From positions 1 to 11,992 of the forward strand of contig JAICIL010000115.1 of the NCBI GenBank assembly GCA_025924435.1: 11,992 nucleotides of DNA. Reading direction: 5' to 3'. The translations under genes were made by a program, and so were the position numbers. The stretch comes from Chloroflexia bacterium. GTDB lineage: Bacteria; Chloroflexota; Chloroflexia; Thermomicrobiales; JALYUS01. Of this stretch, positions 11,328 to 11,992 are shown in pieces; positions within the stretch are counted from its first letter, which is position 1; every line of letters begins with the position of its first letter. The notes beneath the pieces were generated by a model. That model searched no databases. It had not been told where the DNA came from and was given only the letters and a program-made list of their open reading frames with translations.

Positions 11328-11992
11328 ATGACGCGCTCCTCGTCCACGACGACGCCGAGGCCGGGCGCGTCCGGGTCAACGCGGATCGCGCCGTCGGCGT
11401 ATGTCAGGCCGGTGGCGACATCCTCGCGCAGCATCACCGGGCCGACGAGGCCGTTCGCCACCACCGCTCGCCGCGCCAGCGCGACCTGCACGCCCGCCGC
11501 CGTCGCGATCGTGCTCTCGACCATCGAGCCGATCATGCAGCGCAGCCCCGCCGTCTCGCAGACGGCGATCAGTCGCATCGCCCCGGTGATGCCGCCCGTC
11601 TTCATCAGTTTGACATTGATGAGATCCGCCGCGCGCAGTTCGGCGATCCGCAGCCCGTCCCGCGCGCCGTGGACGCCCTCGTCCGCCATCTGCGCGATGC
11701 CGGTGACGCGGCGGACCTCCGCGAGGCCCGCGAAGTCGTCCGCGCGGATCGGCTGCTCGATCCAGCCGGGCGGGGGGGGCGCGAGGGCGCGGTTGGCGGG
11801 GATCGCCGTCGCCGGGTCGCGCCACCCCTGGTTGGCGTCCACCATCAGCGCGACCGCCGGCCCGACCGCTTCGCGCACCGCCATGAGCCGGTCCACAGCA
11901 TCCTGCAGGCGCGCCGCGCCGACCTTCCTCTTGACTTGGGTGTGGCCCGCCGCGACCGCCGCCCGCGCGTCCGCCGCCATTTTCGCCGGTTC
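11306..11992 (-). CDS. Enolase-superfamily enzyme (mandelate racemase / muconate cycloisomerase / dipeptide epimerase type), N-terminal part outside window
   Basis: Only the last 228 residues are in the window. The catalytic barrel shows the superfamily ligands in order: a KxK motif (VKRKVG, visible residues 20-25), the metal ligand Asp in MVDANQGW, Glu in WIEQPI, Asp in MADEG, and a second catalytic Lys in INVKLMKTGG. The run GLRCMIGSMVESTIATAAGV is typical of the muconate cycloisomerase and Ala-Glu epimerase subgroup. The usual ADES has become ADEG. The DxD motif that marks many dipeptide epimerases is not visible near GLVGPVML, so the substrate is open: a cycloisomerase, o-succinylbenzoate synthase or other epimerase is possible. 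The last six residues (RAASSY) and the TAA stop are encoded by the inverted repeat at 11243-11327. Confidence 0.88.
   Translation of the reverse strand, partial: EPAKMAADARAAVAAGHTQVKRKVGAARLQDAVDRLMAVREAVGPAVALMVDANQGWRDPATAIPANRALAPPPPGWIEQPIRADDFAGLAEVRRVTGIAQMADEGVHGARDGLRIAELRAADLINVKLMKTGGITGAMRLIAVCETAGLRCMIGSMVESTIATAAGVQVALARRAVVANGLVGPVMLREDVATGLTYADGAIRVDPDAPGLGVVVDEERVMRAASSY

Noticed and set aside
11239..11330. CRISPR array
   Set aside because: The repeated GCGAGCAG units are adjacent and arranged as an inverted pair, without spacers of regular length.

Overview
The window is GC-rich bacterial DNA dominated by genes for respiratory complex I (NDH-1, the H+-pumping NADH:quinone oxidoreductase). 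No rRNA, tRNA or clear taxonomic marker is present. The high GC, the standard nuoA-F order, separate nuoC and nuoD genes, and an unusual load of hairpin-forming intergenic repeats would fit Chloroflexota, Armatimonadota or a similar lineage. That placement is an inference, and I cannot go further.

Layout. Positions 1-3949, minus strand: nuoA-nuoB-nuoC-nuoD-nuoE-nuoF, tightly packed with overlapping stops and starts except before nuoF. nuoF runs off the left edge. Positions 4129-4950, minus: a membrane-anchored YceI-family protein. Positions 5072-5563, minus: an unrecognised two-helix membrane protein. Positions 5564-5960: a gene-free stretch with a promoter candidate and a large inverted repeat. 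Positions 5961-9348, plus: nuoL then nuoN, with no nuoM between them. Positions 9358-9441, minus: a 27-residue single-helix membrane protein. Positions 9510-10412, minus: a GNAT-family acetyltransferase. Positions 10431-10945, minus: two small unrecognised proteins, the first apparently frameshifted. Positions 10986-11219, minus: a small zinc-ribbon-like protein. Positions 11306-11992, minus: the C-terminal part of an enolase-superfamily enzyme that runs off the right edge.

How the genes work together. NuoB-F form the hydrophilic NADH-oxidising and quinone-site modules. NuoA, NuoL and NuoN belong to the membrane arm. The set is split into two divergent groups separated by about 2 kb. An identical 21-bp sequence lies near the candidate promoter of each group. 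nuoG-K would be expected beyond the left edge, and nuoM must be elsewhere if the enzyme is complete.

The most unusual features are as follows. (1) At least four unrelated families of inverted repeats occupy the intergenic spaces and invade genes. A C-rich palindromic family is read in frame inside nuoN and the acetyltransferase, a second family sits between the best start codon of nuoD and its conserved N-terminus, and a third forms the C-terminus of the enolase-family gene. (2) NuoL has Ile in place of the near-invariant transmembrane glutamate of its proton channel, although its other channel residues are intact. (3) A 27-aa membrane microprotein with a strong ribosome-binding site converges on nuoN. 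I see no defence system, mobile-element transposase or CRISPR array. Apart from these features the gene content is ordinary.
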